From: Maratus speciosus
Taxonomy: Eukaryota > Arthropoda > Arachnida > Araneae > Salticidae
Direction: 5' to 3'
DNA: 64,000 nt
NCBI GenBank assembly: GCA_963932465.1
Contig: OZ010792.1
Location: 109,858,935-109,922,934, forward strand
The number at the start of each line of letters is the position of its first letter. Positions within the stretch are counted from its first letter, which is position 1. The notes below the pieces were generated by a model, which searched no databases, was not told where the DNA came from, and saw only the letters and a list, made by a program, of their open reading frames with translations. The position numbers were made by a program, and so were the translations under genes. Shown here piece after piece: positions 47,234-58,779 of the stretch.

Positions 47234-47393
47234 TGAAAGAAAATAAGTTAAAACTGGTGTGAATGACTAAGAACAAACAATCACAAATTTTTGATGGTGT
47301 TTCAAGAAGATTGTTTGTTCTTGTTCTTAATTGTTCCATTATAATGGAAAAAGGGGTTTGACTTTAAAAATATATATTTTTAGTTAATAAAAT

Positions 47394-47555
47394 TGAAATA
47401 GATTAGCAACATTAAGAGCTTATAAAAGCTTTTATTAATTAAAAATAAGCATAGGTTAAAGCAATAGCATTGCAAGTATAGAATATGAATAAATTATGCT
47501 ATTGCCACTTTACATAAGTAAATATAGTGTTGCCACACAAATACATAATATCACA
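47394..47555 (-). repeat. 5' LTR (162 bp)
   Basis: TGAAATAGATTAGC...ACATAATATCACA in plus sense. It matches the 3' LTR except for one base and three extra bases. Confidence 0.92.
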
Positions 47556-47560
47556 CTGTT

Positions 47561-47790
47561 CAAATTTTTAAAAATGATATTTTTAATTGCAATGAGAAAA
47601 TGGCATCAGTAAGAATATAATCAATAAAAATAACTAATCCACTTTTAATAGAAATGAAGTACTTCAGTTGCCACGATTAGAAAATTGGTATTAAAAACTA
47701 TAAAAAAATTAATATCTCAGAAATAAATTGAGATACAGCTTTCAAACAAATTGCATTTAAAAGTGCATTTAAAAGTGCATTTTTCTCTGC
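47561..47790 (-). mobile_element. Helitron-like repeat, part beyond the Gypsy insertion
   Basis: CAAATTTTTAAAAATGATATTTTTAATTGCAATGAGAAAATGGCATCAGTAAGAATATAATCAAT aligns with the pieces 61377-61429 and 62099-62115 of the paralogue, after that copy's own insertion is removed. Confidence 0.6.
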
Positions 47791-47929
47791 ATACGACGGT
47801 GTAAACATTTAAAATGTGGGATGTTTAGAAGTTTAAAAATTTGCAGTAGCGGAAATTGCAAAAGCGAAATGTCATTTCAAATTTCAAAGTGTTGCCATTC
47901 GCAGAATGACGTATGCGTTACGCACAGAT

Positions 47930-48320
47930 ATGTTTGTCCTTTAATGCTCATTTCCCTTATGCCAGAGACATGAATATGCAAATTAAAACACATTGGGAAA
48001 TCTCATTTGAATGTTTACAGTATCCTCATAATTTATCCGTTTTATTTTCTTAAAATGCTTTGTAGTGTTGTTTCAAGAAATTATACCCATTTGCATTTCT
48101 GGCAAAACTTAGACCAATGTCAGACGGGCGTCTTTTTTGCTTAAGTATTATCCATTCACAATGCTATAGCATTGTGAATGGATAATACTTAAGCAAAAAA
48201 GCAGCAACAAAGAGGTCCAAAGAGAGCAAAAAAGAGGTCCAACCAGGTAATAAACCCAAAAAGTGAAAATTTGTTTTTCTGGCACAAGAGAGACGATTTT
48301 TGATTCACATATTTTCGATA
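47930..48320. repeat. Dispersed repeat, copy 1 (copy 2 at 49245-49490)
   Basis: CTTATGCCAGAGACATG.ATATG, TTTGAATGTTTACAGTA and TTTCTGGCAAAACTTAG recur in the same order at 49253-49425. Copy 1 contains a perfect palindrome that copy 2 lacks; copy 2 is cut by a hAT element. Confidence 0.7.
48132..48201. repeat. Perfect 70-bp palindrome, no spacer
   Basis: CTTTTTTGCTTAAGTATTAT... reads identically on both strands through the centre ATGCTA|TAGCAT (between 48166 and 48167) out to AAGCAAAAAAG, with no mismatch. The paralogous repeat at 49420-49440 has no such insert. Confidence 0.95.
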
Positions 48321-48358
48321 TTATGTAAGTGTCAGCATTAGGGATACAGGATTTTAGA

Positions 48359-48738
48359 TAGGGGGCCGACAGCACAGACAATCACCTCATCGAGTTAACG
48401 GATGAAATTCTAGGATTAGTTAATCTTGATTTGCATATTAAAACGCAATCGGTCTGCCATGTCATATCTTGGTGGAAAACACCTGAAAACCCGATTTTAG
48501 CGTCTGACTCGTAGGTTTACCGTTGTGTTTTTCTGCACCAAAAGATATGAAAACATGGAGGACTGAGGACAGGAAAACACAATGGTAAACCTAAGAGTCA
48601 GCCGCTAAAATGGGGTTTTCCACCAAGATATGACTTGGCAGACCGATTGCGTTTTAACATGCGAATCAAGATTTAACTAATCCTAGAATTTTATCCGTGA
48701 ACTCAATGAGGTGATTGCCTGTGCTGCCGGCTCCCAGT
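48359..48738. mobile_element. Fold-back element, copy 1
   Basis: Arms of ~170 bp are reverse complements (left GGGGCCGACAGCACAGACAATCACCTCAT..., right complement GGAGCCGGCAGCACAGGCAATCACCTCAT...), separated by a short centre around GCACCAAAAGATATGAAAAC. Same family as 56398-56812. Non-coding. Confidence 0.8.
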
Positions 48739-48759
48739 CTATTTACTTCATAAAGGATT

Positions 48760-49060
48760 TCACAAAAATAATTTTACTATATAAATGTTGGTAATTCTTT
48801 TGATACATAGATGATCTTTTACGTAAAAAGAAAAAAAAATGTAATACATATGAAAAAAAAAAAAAAGAAAACAATTTCTATCTTCAAAAGTATTTTATGA
48901 TTATATGTTTAAATTTGTAATCATTTCACAAAAAAACACAACTAGATGACAATAAAAAATTAAGTGAAAATTGACACTGTCATGTGATGTAGAGAAGAGT
49001 TTACCTAACAAGAAGTTTTTACCAGGACAAAATGAATGACTAGCACAAGGTTATGGTTAT
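48760..49060. repeat. Dispersed repeat (also 58215-58470)
   Basis: Shared ATAAATGTTGG.AATT..TTTGATACATAGATGATCTTTT, then TATCTTCAAAAGTATTT.ATGATTATAT, then AGATGACAATAAAAAATTAA GTGAAAATTGACA. Confidence 0.7.
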
Positions 49061-49559
49061 AGAGTTTCTTGATATGGTTCTTTGAAATTCATTAAATTCA
49101 AATAATTTCTAATAATTATCATAGCAGAAATTTAAACAGAATCCATTCATCATTTAACAATGAAACTTCATTGGCTTCCATGATCTTAGGCAGTTCAGCT
49201 GCCAGCATTTTTATATTTTGGGTCGACATTCCTTTTAACCTAGAAATGTTCATATTATATCATCCCCTTATGCCAGAGACATGGATATGAAAGTTAAAAG
49301 AACATTGGGGAATCTTGTTTGAATGTTTACAGTACTCTCATAATTCATCTGTTTTATTTTCCTAAAATATTTTGTAGTGTAGTTTCAAGAAATGATACAT
49401 ATTCCAATTTCTGGCAAAACTTAGCAAAAGAGATTCAAGCAGGTAATAAACCTAAAAAGTGAAAATTTGCACATTTGTATTTCTGGCACACACGGGCGGC
49501 GCTAGAACTTGCCCGACGGGCGGGGCACAGTATCCCCGACAGGGAGGCCGAATTCATAA

Positions 49560-49740
49560 TATATATTCGGGGTCTCCACGAGCCTGGGCCTGTCCCGAAG
49601 CCCGAGCTCCATAAAAGTTTCTTTCATTAAACTCGGGCCGGGCTTAATTTTATCTGAAATCTCGTACGGGCTTGGGCTAAATTTTAGCTTTTGAAAATCT
49701 GGTCCGAGCCTGAATGTCATCTTCCCGGGCCACGTCAGGG
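49560..49740. repeat. GGGCC/CGGGCT-rich degenerate repeat block
   Basis: GAGCCTGGGCCTG, AAGCCCGAGCTCC, ACTCGGGCCGGGCTTAA and ACGGGCTTGGGC words alternate with A+T-rich spacers such as AATTTTA. Similar blocks occur at 51085-51190, 51345-51470, 52745-53010 and 53545-53730 within the same hAT-like element. Confidence 0.65.
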
Positions 49741-50364
49741 TCTTACGTTTTTATGTAGATTTGGGCTGGACTGGGACTTTATACTTCAGAATTTTTATTT
49801 TTTTTCTTCACGGTAATGTCGTAGTAACTTTTCTCTTTTATTAGTGGCGTAAACAATAAAACATTGCTTTTTTTTTAAAAAATAATTGGTGGAATATGTT
49901 GGTTAATCACGTGAAAAACAAATTTTCGTGTCCGGATTAGACATGTGCCGAAACGCGCAGATCTCTAACATACACACTGTTATTTAAATTAGAGATGAAT
50001 TGCAGAAGATCAAACAATTTTTATTCGAAACATAAATTTCGAAGCTTGTCAAAGAATATCGTAGATAAATAAAGCGAAAAAAGCGTTTAAGGTTATTTTA
50101 AAACACCTCACTATTCACCTACTTTTTATAGGTGGACGAAAACGCAACAGAAAAAGTTTACACACTTTTGAGCGTTACCCGAAAGGAAAAACTCTGCTTC
50201 GTACTCTTCTTCCACCCAGCCACTTCCCAATAAGAGCTCATTCAAAATTACAGATTTTACGTGCACATATATGGAACATGCACAGCAGTGTGTGAGCGAC
50301 AAAGTATGGAACAGTTCTCCGGTTTATGAGTCAAACCACGGCGGACCAGCGAATCACCCCGCCC

Positions 50365-50781
50365 TTAAGGCTGTTCTGAAATCCAAGAGGGCAACTTTAT
50401 GACATAAGTTTTCATTTATTTTTGTTCGGAAATGATGAAACTGCAGATGTTGTTGTTCGGAAACTATGTAATCGAGCTGTTTTTTCAGTTTTTTTCGCAA
50501 GCGCAATAGATCTTTCAGAAAATAGTGTCAAAGTGGGCTTTTTGAGCTGAATTTCCGCGCGAAAGTAGAATATCCAATCAAGAAAGGGCGAAAAACGTGT
50601 TTGTCACGTGATCAAAATCGCTTATAACTCAATAGATATTTTATTGATCAAAAAATGGTAAACACAGTTCGATTGTAAATTGCTTCCATGGTCAGGCTTT
50701 CCAATTTTATATCTTTCCGTTAAAAAATGAATTTGTAAATGTGTCAAAACGTTTTGTGCTTGTTGAGAAGAACAGCCTTAA
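50365..50781. mobile_element. TTAA-flanked TIR element, uninterrupted copy (417 bp)
   Basis: TTAA then GGCTGTTCTGAAATCC; AAGAACAGCC then TTAA. It defines the full sequence of the family and shows where the copy at 11268-13863 is interrupted (between CTTATAACTCAA and AAAATGGTAAACACAG). Confidence 0.85.
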
Positions 50782-53700
50782 GAAAATGCAAAGGTCTACA
50801 AACAAAAATCCCACATCAAGTAAGGTGGGTAACCGATTTTTTTGAAACGCGGTTCGTGTTTAGGCAGGGTTGACCATGTATTTTAATATCGGAGGTAAAT
50901 GAAAAAAATCAGTAGACAAATCCCTATCGAAAACGCATGAAGTGACCAAAAATTGTTTTAATTTAAAATTATTTAAATTTGTTTGAAAGTGTTATTGTGA
51001 AAACTAGCAGTTAAACGTTACACCTAACTAGGGTCCTTCCCGGGTAATAAATAAAATTTGCAGTCCTGCAAATTTTATTTAAAAACAAGCTGCAACCCGA
51101 ACCGAACCCAACGAAAGATATTCCGACTACCCACAACCCGATCGAAACCGAAATACTTATTCCCAATCCCAACCTGAAACCTGGAATCAGTGAAAATTGA
51201 TCCAAAATATAATTATAGAAAAATAGTCTGTAATCATATCTCCAATATTAATGTTATCTTTTATGCAGAAAAATAAACATGTAAGGACTAATTCATATTC
51301 AAATATGTAGTTTTTCCTCTCAAATACATTCCTGCGCGGGTTGGGTTATACCCGACCCAAACGTTCAGCTTAAAGTCAATCCAAAACTTCCGTTGACTCA
51401 AAACCCGACAACAATTTTTCTATTGACCCTTAACCGAAACACTTCAAACCGAACCCGACTCGACACAAAAAAGATCTATAATTTAATACAGTTACGAAAA
51501 AATAGTCTGCAACCATATCTCTAATATCAATTCCATCTTTTATGTAGAAAATAAACATGTAAAGCGATTCGTTCAAATTTAAATATATAATTCTTCATCT
51601 AAAAACCATAGCCTAGACTTTCTTTTTGTAAAATTGAGCTAATTCGTACTTGGCTCATGAGTACTGTTGTCAGGTCTAGTATCGCAAAAGCGCGACAGGG
51701 AGAGAAAAAAAGCGGGGCAGGCGTTTGAAAATCGGAACATCCTTAATCACTACAATAAACCTGTTAAAACGGAAGCAGTGTAACGGAATAATGCTTTGAA
51801 CTAAAAATTTCCGCAATGTCGGGTAAAACAGGTTAAGATTAATAAACCCTGTCTAAATTGGAAAGTTCTTCCGATTCTTTGTCATTCCATCTCAGCAGGT
51901 TGCTGTATTAAATGGCTTCCTTTCTTCGTATTGAATGTACGTTAACTATATTTTATCCATAAAGGAATGGTGTGAAATTAATTAGTCGAACAAGAGTTTT
52001 TTAAATAATAAACAGTAATTTTATGACAATAGGGCTCACTTTATAAATACTGCATTTTATTTTTTTTTCATTATTTTGCATTTCAACCGTTTTTGAAAAA
52101 GCGCAATTATTATTACGTACACTCTCAAGAAAACATTTCGTCAAACATAAAAAGCACAGGCAGCAAGTTGCCGGAACGCACCTGTGGTTGGAACAGATTT
52201 TTCTATTACTTGAAGAAATTTCCGTCTTTTGACGGGAGAATAAAAAAAAAAAAAAAAAAAAAAAAAATGAGCTTCGGTTCGCGAACTTTTCGTGTTTTCG
52301 AGGGAAAGAGACATATATAAAAAATCAGTTTCCGATACAAAAAAGTAACGTGCAGCACAGTTATGGGAACACCCCTGTGATTTGACGAAAATGTGACTTC
52401 CGATAATTTTTACGTTAGATTAGTAATTTTCTGTATTTTTGGGGAAAATGAGCAAATCAAAATAGGAATTTTCGTGTTTTAATAATAATAATAAAAGTGC
52501 ATATTGATCGAAACCAGATAGTCTGGTCCTCTAACTTCTGATAAGATACAGAAATTAAATCTGAGATGAAAACTGAAATTCAAAATTCTGAAGAAAAATG
52601 TAAGTTAAAGGAGAACTTGTAAAATACCTTAGAATGTAAAAGTTCATTATTTTAATATCAGTTCAATCATAAAAAAGTCTTGTTTATGTTAAAAAAAATC
52701 TTTAAATTCATACTTATTTTAATACAGCCAAAGTTTAAATGTCTGCACGAGCCGTGCTCGGGCCTATTTTCATTCATGGCACTCGCGTCGGGTCGGGTCG
52801 GGACTAGTGACTACTTTTTCGGACTCTGGCCTTACTTTTTTCTGAAGGATCGGGCCTGGCCTAACTTCTTTTTTTCGTACGGAGACGAAACAAGTTTCAT
52901 CGTTCCTAGGTCTTCTAAGACGATATTTTCAGTCCCGGTCTCGATCCAGCCCGTATGAAAACCACTGTCTCGACATGGGCTGGTCCGTGCAAAAATCAGT
53001 AAAATTTGGCTGGGGCCAAATTTTTTGCAAAAAGTGCCTATATTTTTAAATTGACATTATCCTACAATTAAACATTAAAAGTTTATTCGTTTTAAAGAAT
53101 AGTAGTTTTCTAGGCAATAATATTGAAATACAGTAAAACGCGTGAAAAAGAAACAGCCTATGACGGAATCCTGTCTTATATGGAAAAATTTATGGATCGA
53201 TGCAAAATGAATATAATAATACGCGAGAAAAGAATATAATACATTTACACTAGCCAAGAAGGGAACTTATTTATAGCGCATTTTTTTCTTTCCTATGCAA
53301 TTCCGTGTTAGAAGATTTTACTGTATAGAATTTTTACATAACTTTTTGATTAACGATATTATAGCTGAAACATTTACATGCAAATATAGAAATTCATTTA
53401 AAAAAATGTATATCGCAACCTAGTTAAAAATGAAGATTATAAACATGAAAAAAAAAAAAAAAAGCTAAAATAAGTATTTTTGGTCAGAACTCCTTCTCTT
53501 AACCAAATTGACGTAAAAATCCATGTTTTGTAGAAATTCCGTCGGGCTGGAGGGGACTCGGGCAGAGATTTTGATTTTGTTCCGGTCCGGGCTCTCACCG
53601 ATCTTTTAATTTTTATACCGGGCCGGGCTCGGGCCGAAGTTTTAACTTTTATACTGGGCCGGGCCGAACTTTTCTTTCTATGAGTCGGGCCGGGACCTAA

Positions 53701-54549
53701 CCTGGAAATTTCGGCCCGTACAGACCTCTACAAAGTAAAACTAAGTTATTAATTAAAATTGTTCAATTTAATAATACAATCAAGTAAGTCGGAGTTCTGT
53801 TTTACACGATTTTTTAAATTTCTGAATGCGAACCTACGATTCTAAACACGAATTATTAATTACAACCCTGCACGGTTCGAGATATGCCCAGCTTGAAATT
53901 GACAAAATATTATATTTCGAACCTGCAACTTTATCCTAAGCATGAAATGAAAAAAAAAAAAAAAAAAATCAATCCTAAATGTAAAACAATTCAGGAAAAT
54001 AGTCTGCAATCATAACTCTAAAATCAATTTTATATTTCGAAAAATGAATGCATACATTTACTCTTTCCTATGCAAGTATTTTTTTTTATCATTTGGAACA
54101 ATAATCTGGACTTTACTTTGGAAAAATTTGGCGCACTCGAATCGACTCCCAAGAAACAAAACTCTAATCTGAGATGACCTGAAAACGGAAACACTAATCA
54201 ACCCGACCTACAGCAAAATTTTAGAGCCAATGGCCAACACGTTCGGTAGAATCGGGTTAATTAATCCGATGCAAGAGATTTTAGTTGTTGCTGTATATAC
54301 ATATTCTCGCAATTTACAATGAAGTTATGTATGTATATAATTATTTTCTTATCTATACCTTCCATTTCTCTTCTATATATTAAATAGAAATTAATATTCA
54401 TATTATTATAAAATGAGACTCTACTGTATATTGAAACTGATGAACAAAGAAGAAATTTTTAGTTTGATACGAAGTTTGCTTGAATAATTATACAAAACTC
54501 TCTTTTTATTTACCCATTCATTTATATATATATAAAAAAAAATACTTAC

Positions 54550-54752
54550 CTTAGGCTTTTTAATGAGAAGATCGAAGTGAGCAGATTAATTTCCACCTCC
54601 TGTCTCTTCTTGAAATCGTATTTCTTATAGGCGCCTAAGTTTGCGGTCAATCGAATAAACATTGGACAGGAGTGCACATGTCCAATACTAGACAAAATGT
54701 ATAAGGTTTTCGGTAACATCCGGCCTTTGTGACAACAGACTTTAACCGACAT
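54550..54752 (-). other. Unrecognised open frame ending in a consensus splice donor
   Basis: From ATG 54752-54750 the frame runs 67 codons (MSVKVCCHKGRM, HVHSCPMFIRLTANLG, KKYDFKKRQEVEINLL) to AAG|GTAAGT at 54550/54549. Cysteine and histidine content suggests a small zinc-binding or DNA-binding segment, but I recognise no family. It lies inside the hAT-like element, so it could be a transposon exon or a captured gene fragment. Confidence 0.3.
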
Positions 54753-55841
54753 GTAGTTAAATTGTTAACTTTTCTCGTCGCAGACTAAGGAATGAAATTT
54801 TAATTTAGATTAAACTCGAAAAAAATTTGGCGTAATTTGGGATTGGGAATTTTGAGAAAAATCGGGACGTTCGACGTAAATCGGGACACCTGGCAACATT
54901 ACTCGTAAGTGTCAAAACTCAATCCCAAACCCATCGGAACCCGAAATCGAACCCAATCACATTGAAAAAAGTTATACTTAATCTGAGCCGTGGGGGTGGG
55001 TCGGGTGTAGGTAAAATCGGGCAACCTGAATCGATGCAGGACTCTAATTTGAGATATAATTCTGGGCACTTTTTTGAAAAATTAGCTTAAACAAAAACGA
55101 CGCGTAAGAATCAAAACTTATCCCCAAACCGAAAAAATTATAGCCAACTTCCAAATCTTCCAAAGAAAACTTCGACTTCCGAAGATTCGAAAGATCGACT
55201 TCCAAAAAAAAAAAAAAAGTAGCGGCAAGCTTATCCGTGGGTCGCGTAAACTAACCTAAGATCTTTTTTTTAATTAACCTGCCTCCGACTCGACACGACT
55301 CGGGTCATGTGCAGGAAAAGTCGGGTTACCCTACCCGATGCAGGACTCTACACTCTAGTCAAAAAAGTTTCCGCGACGACAATTAAATTTAGCCCCGACA
55401 GGGGGGGGGGCAGGTATGCCCGACGGGGGGCATATGCCCCCCCGGACCCCCCCTCTGGCGCCGCCCTTGCTAGCACAAGGGAGATGGTATGCAATTTATA
55501 TATTTTCTTTCTCCCTCTTTTTTTTCTTCTTTTATATTTTAGTTTGCAGCATTTTAGAGTACAAAATTTACATTTTCATAGCAGAATTTTGACATTTTGC
55601 TTTTTGTAACAGAGTGCAGCAGGAAACTAAAATTGTAGCAGTTTAAAGCAGATTTTCTCTGCTTGAACTTTCTATTTAAAAATAAAGTACAAAAAATGGT
55701 GAAATATCTTAAGTCAAAATATCTTAAGTCACTTAAGTCAAAAAGATATCGCTGAAAGGGATAGACACTTGTAATTTTAAGATATTACTAAGTTAATACA
55801 TTAAGTAATATTTGAGATATTACCTATAAACTGAATTAATA

Positions 55842-57187
55842 CAGTACAAAGTCTAAAGTTTGGAATCCTCGGGACTTTACTAAGTCCGAACTTTGGATTT
55901 TTCCGGATTTTGGGTCATCCAAAATATTGCTCTTCCATTAAAAAGAAAAATTAATCTCAGTACTTAAAATGCAGAATATGACGTTCATATATTAAAAATT
56001 GCATATAACAGCTATTAAAAGTAAATTAAACAACATTTTTCATTAAAAAAATCATAATATAAAATGCAAAACAAAAACATTTATTTAGCGGAACATACAA
56101 TTTAAGAGTAAAATGCAACTTACTTAACTATTAAACATTTCAGTTAATGTGCGCTGCTTATTAACTTATGTTTCTCATGCTTTTTTTTAACTTATGTTTT
56201 CGTTTTATTCTGTACGTAGACACGAGTTCTCATTCGGAAACCTTCTTTGCTCAGGACCTTAAATGGCATTATCCAGGGAGTTCATGATTTCAATGATTGG
56301 CACACTTTCTTCTTTTTCCTCATTGTCACAATCGATTTCTTCTGCTTATTGGTTTAAAACAATCTCTCGAATTTCACAGTCACTTAATGTAATAACAGGG
56401 GCGTAGTTAAAGACCCGGAGGCAGATGCACAGATCATCAACACATGGAATTGACGGCCGAAATTCTAGGATTAGGCAGAATTTGATTAGCATATTAAAAT
56501 GCAACTGATCTGTCAAGTCATATCTTGGTGGAAACCACCTGGAGATCCGATTTTAGTGGTTGATCTGTATGTCAACTATTGTGTTTTCCTGCACCCAAAG
56601 GTATGAAAACATGGAGGACTAGGAACAGGAAAATACAATGGTAAATCTACCAGCCGACTACTGAAATTGGGTTTGCAGGTGTTTTCCACCTAGATATGAC
56701 TTGGCATACCCGTTGCATTTTAAAATGCGAATAGAGTTTTGACAAATCCTGGAATTTCAGCCGCAAACTCGATGAGGTGATGGTCTGTGCAGTGGCTTAC
56801 TGGTCTAATAGTTTTTCGTTGTTGCATTGCTAATGGATGCATCACTGTCTGCAAAAAATTCCAAAATTTGTTTAAATCTGAAATCTGTCCACCAATTCCT
56901 TAGTATGTAATAATAAGAGAGAAAGTAAAAAAAAAGAACGCAAGTGCATCAATGTCTTAGCGGATAATCTTGCTAAAATGTGATTTCTTCCTCGCGAAAA
57001 GAAGAAACTGAATGCTTTATATGAGTGTGGGAGGAAGCATCGAAAGCTGCAGAAAAAAAAATAAAAAATAAAAAGCAGTATCTATCTTATAATTTTTTTC
57101 GTGTCATTGTTTGTTTCAACAATTTTGTTTTATTCCTCTCTCTTTGAATAGTGCCGCTTGAAAGTCCGAACTTTAGACTTTGTACTG
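55842..57187 (-). mobile_element. pogo/Tigger-type element, deleted
   Basis: TA at 55840-55841 and 57188-57189; termini CAGTACAAAGTCTAAAGTTTGGA and its complement with TTCGGA. A minus-strand remnant at ~56200-56395 (acidic EEIDCDNEEKEES, then VPIIEIMNSLDNAI) resembles the C-terminal tail of Tigger transposases; stops interrupt it. A fold-back element is inserted at 56398-56812. Confidence 0.75.
56398..56812. mobile_element. Fold-back element, copy 2
   Basis: Arms around GAAATTCTAGGATTAGGCAG and CTGGAATTTCAGCC; shares CATATCTTGGTGGAAA.CACCTG, GTGTTTTCCTGCACC.AAAG and ATGAAAACATGGAGGACT with 48359-48738. The left arm ends near GGGGCGTAGTTAAAGACC and the right near GGCTTACTGGTCT. Arms are more diverged than in copy 1. 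Confidence 0.75.
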
Positions 57188-58214
57188 TATTAATACAAGC
57201 GTAAAAAAATTAAAATGAAATCAAATGATATACTATTATACCTTACAGACAATTTACATGATATTAGATAAACATTCTTTCACATAAAATATGATAAGGT
57301 TGAAAATAAAAATCAGCGTTCGAAATCCTTGGTGGTCCGCTGGTCCGAGACCACCAAAAATTCAATCGGGCCACTAATTTGAAAAATTTAATGGTCCGCA
57401 GGACCAGCAACTTTCCCCCTCTCTGACAGGTAAACGTAAACTTTCCCGTCCTTGAGAAAACTGCAACCAAACACAAATCGCATAATTTTATTTTATTTAA
57501 AAAAATTAATTTTAAAAAATTGAATTAAACCTTAGTCAGTTGAAGTAGATTATCTGAAATGAAATGTTTAATTAATAATTTTATAGTTTTTCTTTATGTA
57601 CTGTTTAATTTTTAGCAAATAATAATTTTACATTTTATTATGATGAAAATTTTGGATAACTGCAAAGGAAGTTTGATTTATATTCTAGGAAGGGGGGGGG
57701 GGGGCACTCAAAGGGTTAAAAAGACTTAATGGAATTTTATGTAGCAGGCCAGTGATGATTACTGCAGACCAGTAAATTCTTATGCTTAATGGTCCTTTCG
57801 ACCAGTGTCTTTTTTATATTAATTCTACCGCTGCAAAAATATTTAAAATTGCATTTTTTTTTTCTTTTTTTTTTTAATCACAAGAAATGAAGAATTAAAA
57901 GTTTATTTCTTCTAATGGGTAACATTATATGAGAAAGTTTCTGTATGTGTATGTTAATGTAGATGTATGTTTACATGTTGTGCAATAATTATTTGTTGAG
58001 GGATTTTTACATGGTAGTTTTATTTATGAAAACATTACAATTTTGTTACTTTCACTCAAAATTAATCATGATAAATTCATCCAGAATTCATAAAAAATAC
58101 TTTGATTGATGGAACATTTAAGAGAAATTTCTACCAGTTTCTTGTATATGTAATGTCACCTTAAAAAAGACATTATCTGAGTATCAGGATTAGGAATACA
58201 GGGTTTATTTCATA

Positions 58215-58470
58215 AAAATATTTCCATTATAAATGTTGGCAATTACTTTGATACATAGATGATCTTTTGTGCAAAAAAAAAAAAAAAAAAAAAAAAAAAG
58301 CATACATATTATGAAACAAAACAATATGTCATCTTCAAAAGTATTTCATGATTATATTTCCAAAGAAAGAACAAAATCACACAATTAGATGACAATAAAA
58401 AATTAAGTGAAAATTGACATTGTCATATGTAGGGAAGGATTTACTTGACAAGACGCTTTTTCTAAGCACA
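58215..58470. repeat. Dispersed repeat (also 48760-49060)
   Basis: See the shared words listed for the other copy. A 28-base A run (58266-58299) replaces a shorter one. Confidence 0.7.
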
Positions 58471-58779
58471 AAATGAATGATTGTCATGTGGCACAAGGTC
58501 ACAGTTATAGAATGTTCTTTGAAATTCCCTAAATTAAAATAATTTGTAATAAGTGACTAAAAATATATGCAGTTTGAGACTGTCACAGTGAAAAAAATTC
58601 CATATTTTTTTTGTTAAAGTATCTCCAGTTTTATTAGATGTTGCTAATAGATATTGGAATCAACGGCTTAACTTTTTGATAAAAGTCTAGCATAAATAAT
58701 TCAGTAGTACATTTTTATAAGTTATATACAACAGAGCAAAAAAACTTAGAAAGAAAAACAAACAATTTAAAAGCGCTTC

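Larger units (their letters stand above)
40604..47555 (-). mobile_element. Full-length Ty3/Gypsy LTR retrotransposon with nested insertion
   Basis: Two near-identical LTRs (40604-40762 and 47394-47555), exact 5-bp duplication CTGTT (40599-40603 and 47556-47560), polypurine tract, gag-protease and pol in the order expected for Gypsy on the minus strand. Total 6952 bp, of which 2797 bp is a later DNA transposon between protease and reverse transcriptase. The unfilled target is preserved at 61372-61376 in a paralogous copy of the host repeat. No canonical TGG-type primer-binding site was recognised next to the right LTR. Confidence 0.93.
49491..55469. mobile_element. 6 kb hAT-like element
   Basis: Termini CACGGGCGGCGCTAGAA and (complement) CAAGGGCGGCGCCAGAG; flanks CTGGCACA (49483-49490) and CTAGCACA (55470-55477) form an 8-bp duplication with one mismatch. 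Removing it restores TTTCTGGCACAAG.GAGA, the sequence seen at 48284-48300. Subterminal regions are rich in CCCCGACAGGG and GCCCGACGGG words. No complete hAT transposase frame was seen. It contains a TTAA MITE (50365-50781), several C+G-rich degenerate blocks and a possible exon (54550-54752). Confidence 0.78.

Noticed and set aside
51085..51480. CCGAACCCGA words as telomere-like repeats
   Set aside because: Degenerate and not matching TTAGG or another known telomere repeat; better explained as internal repeats of the hAT-like element.
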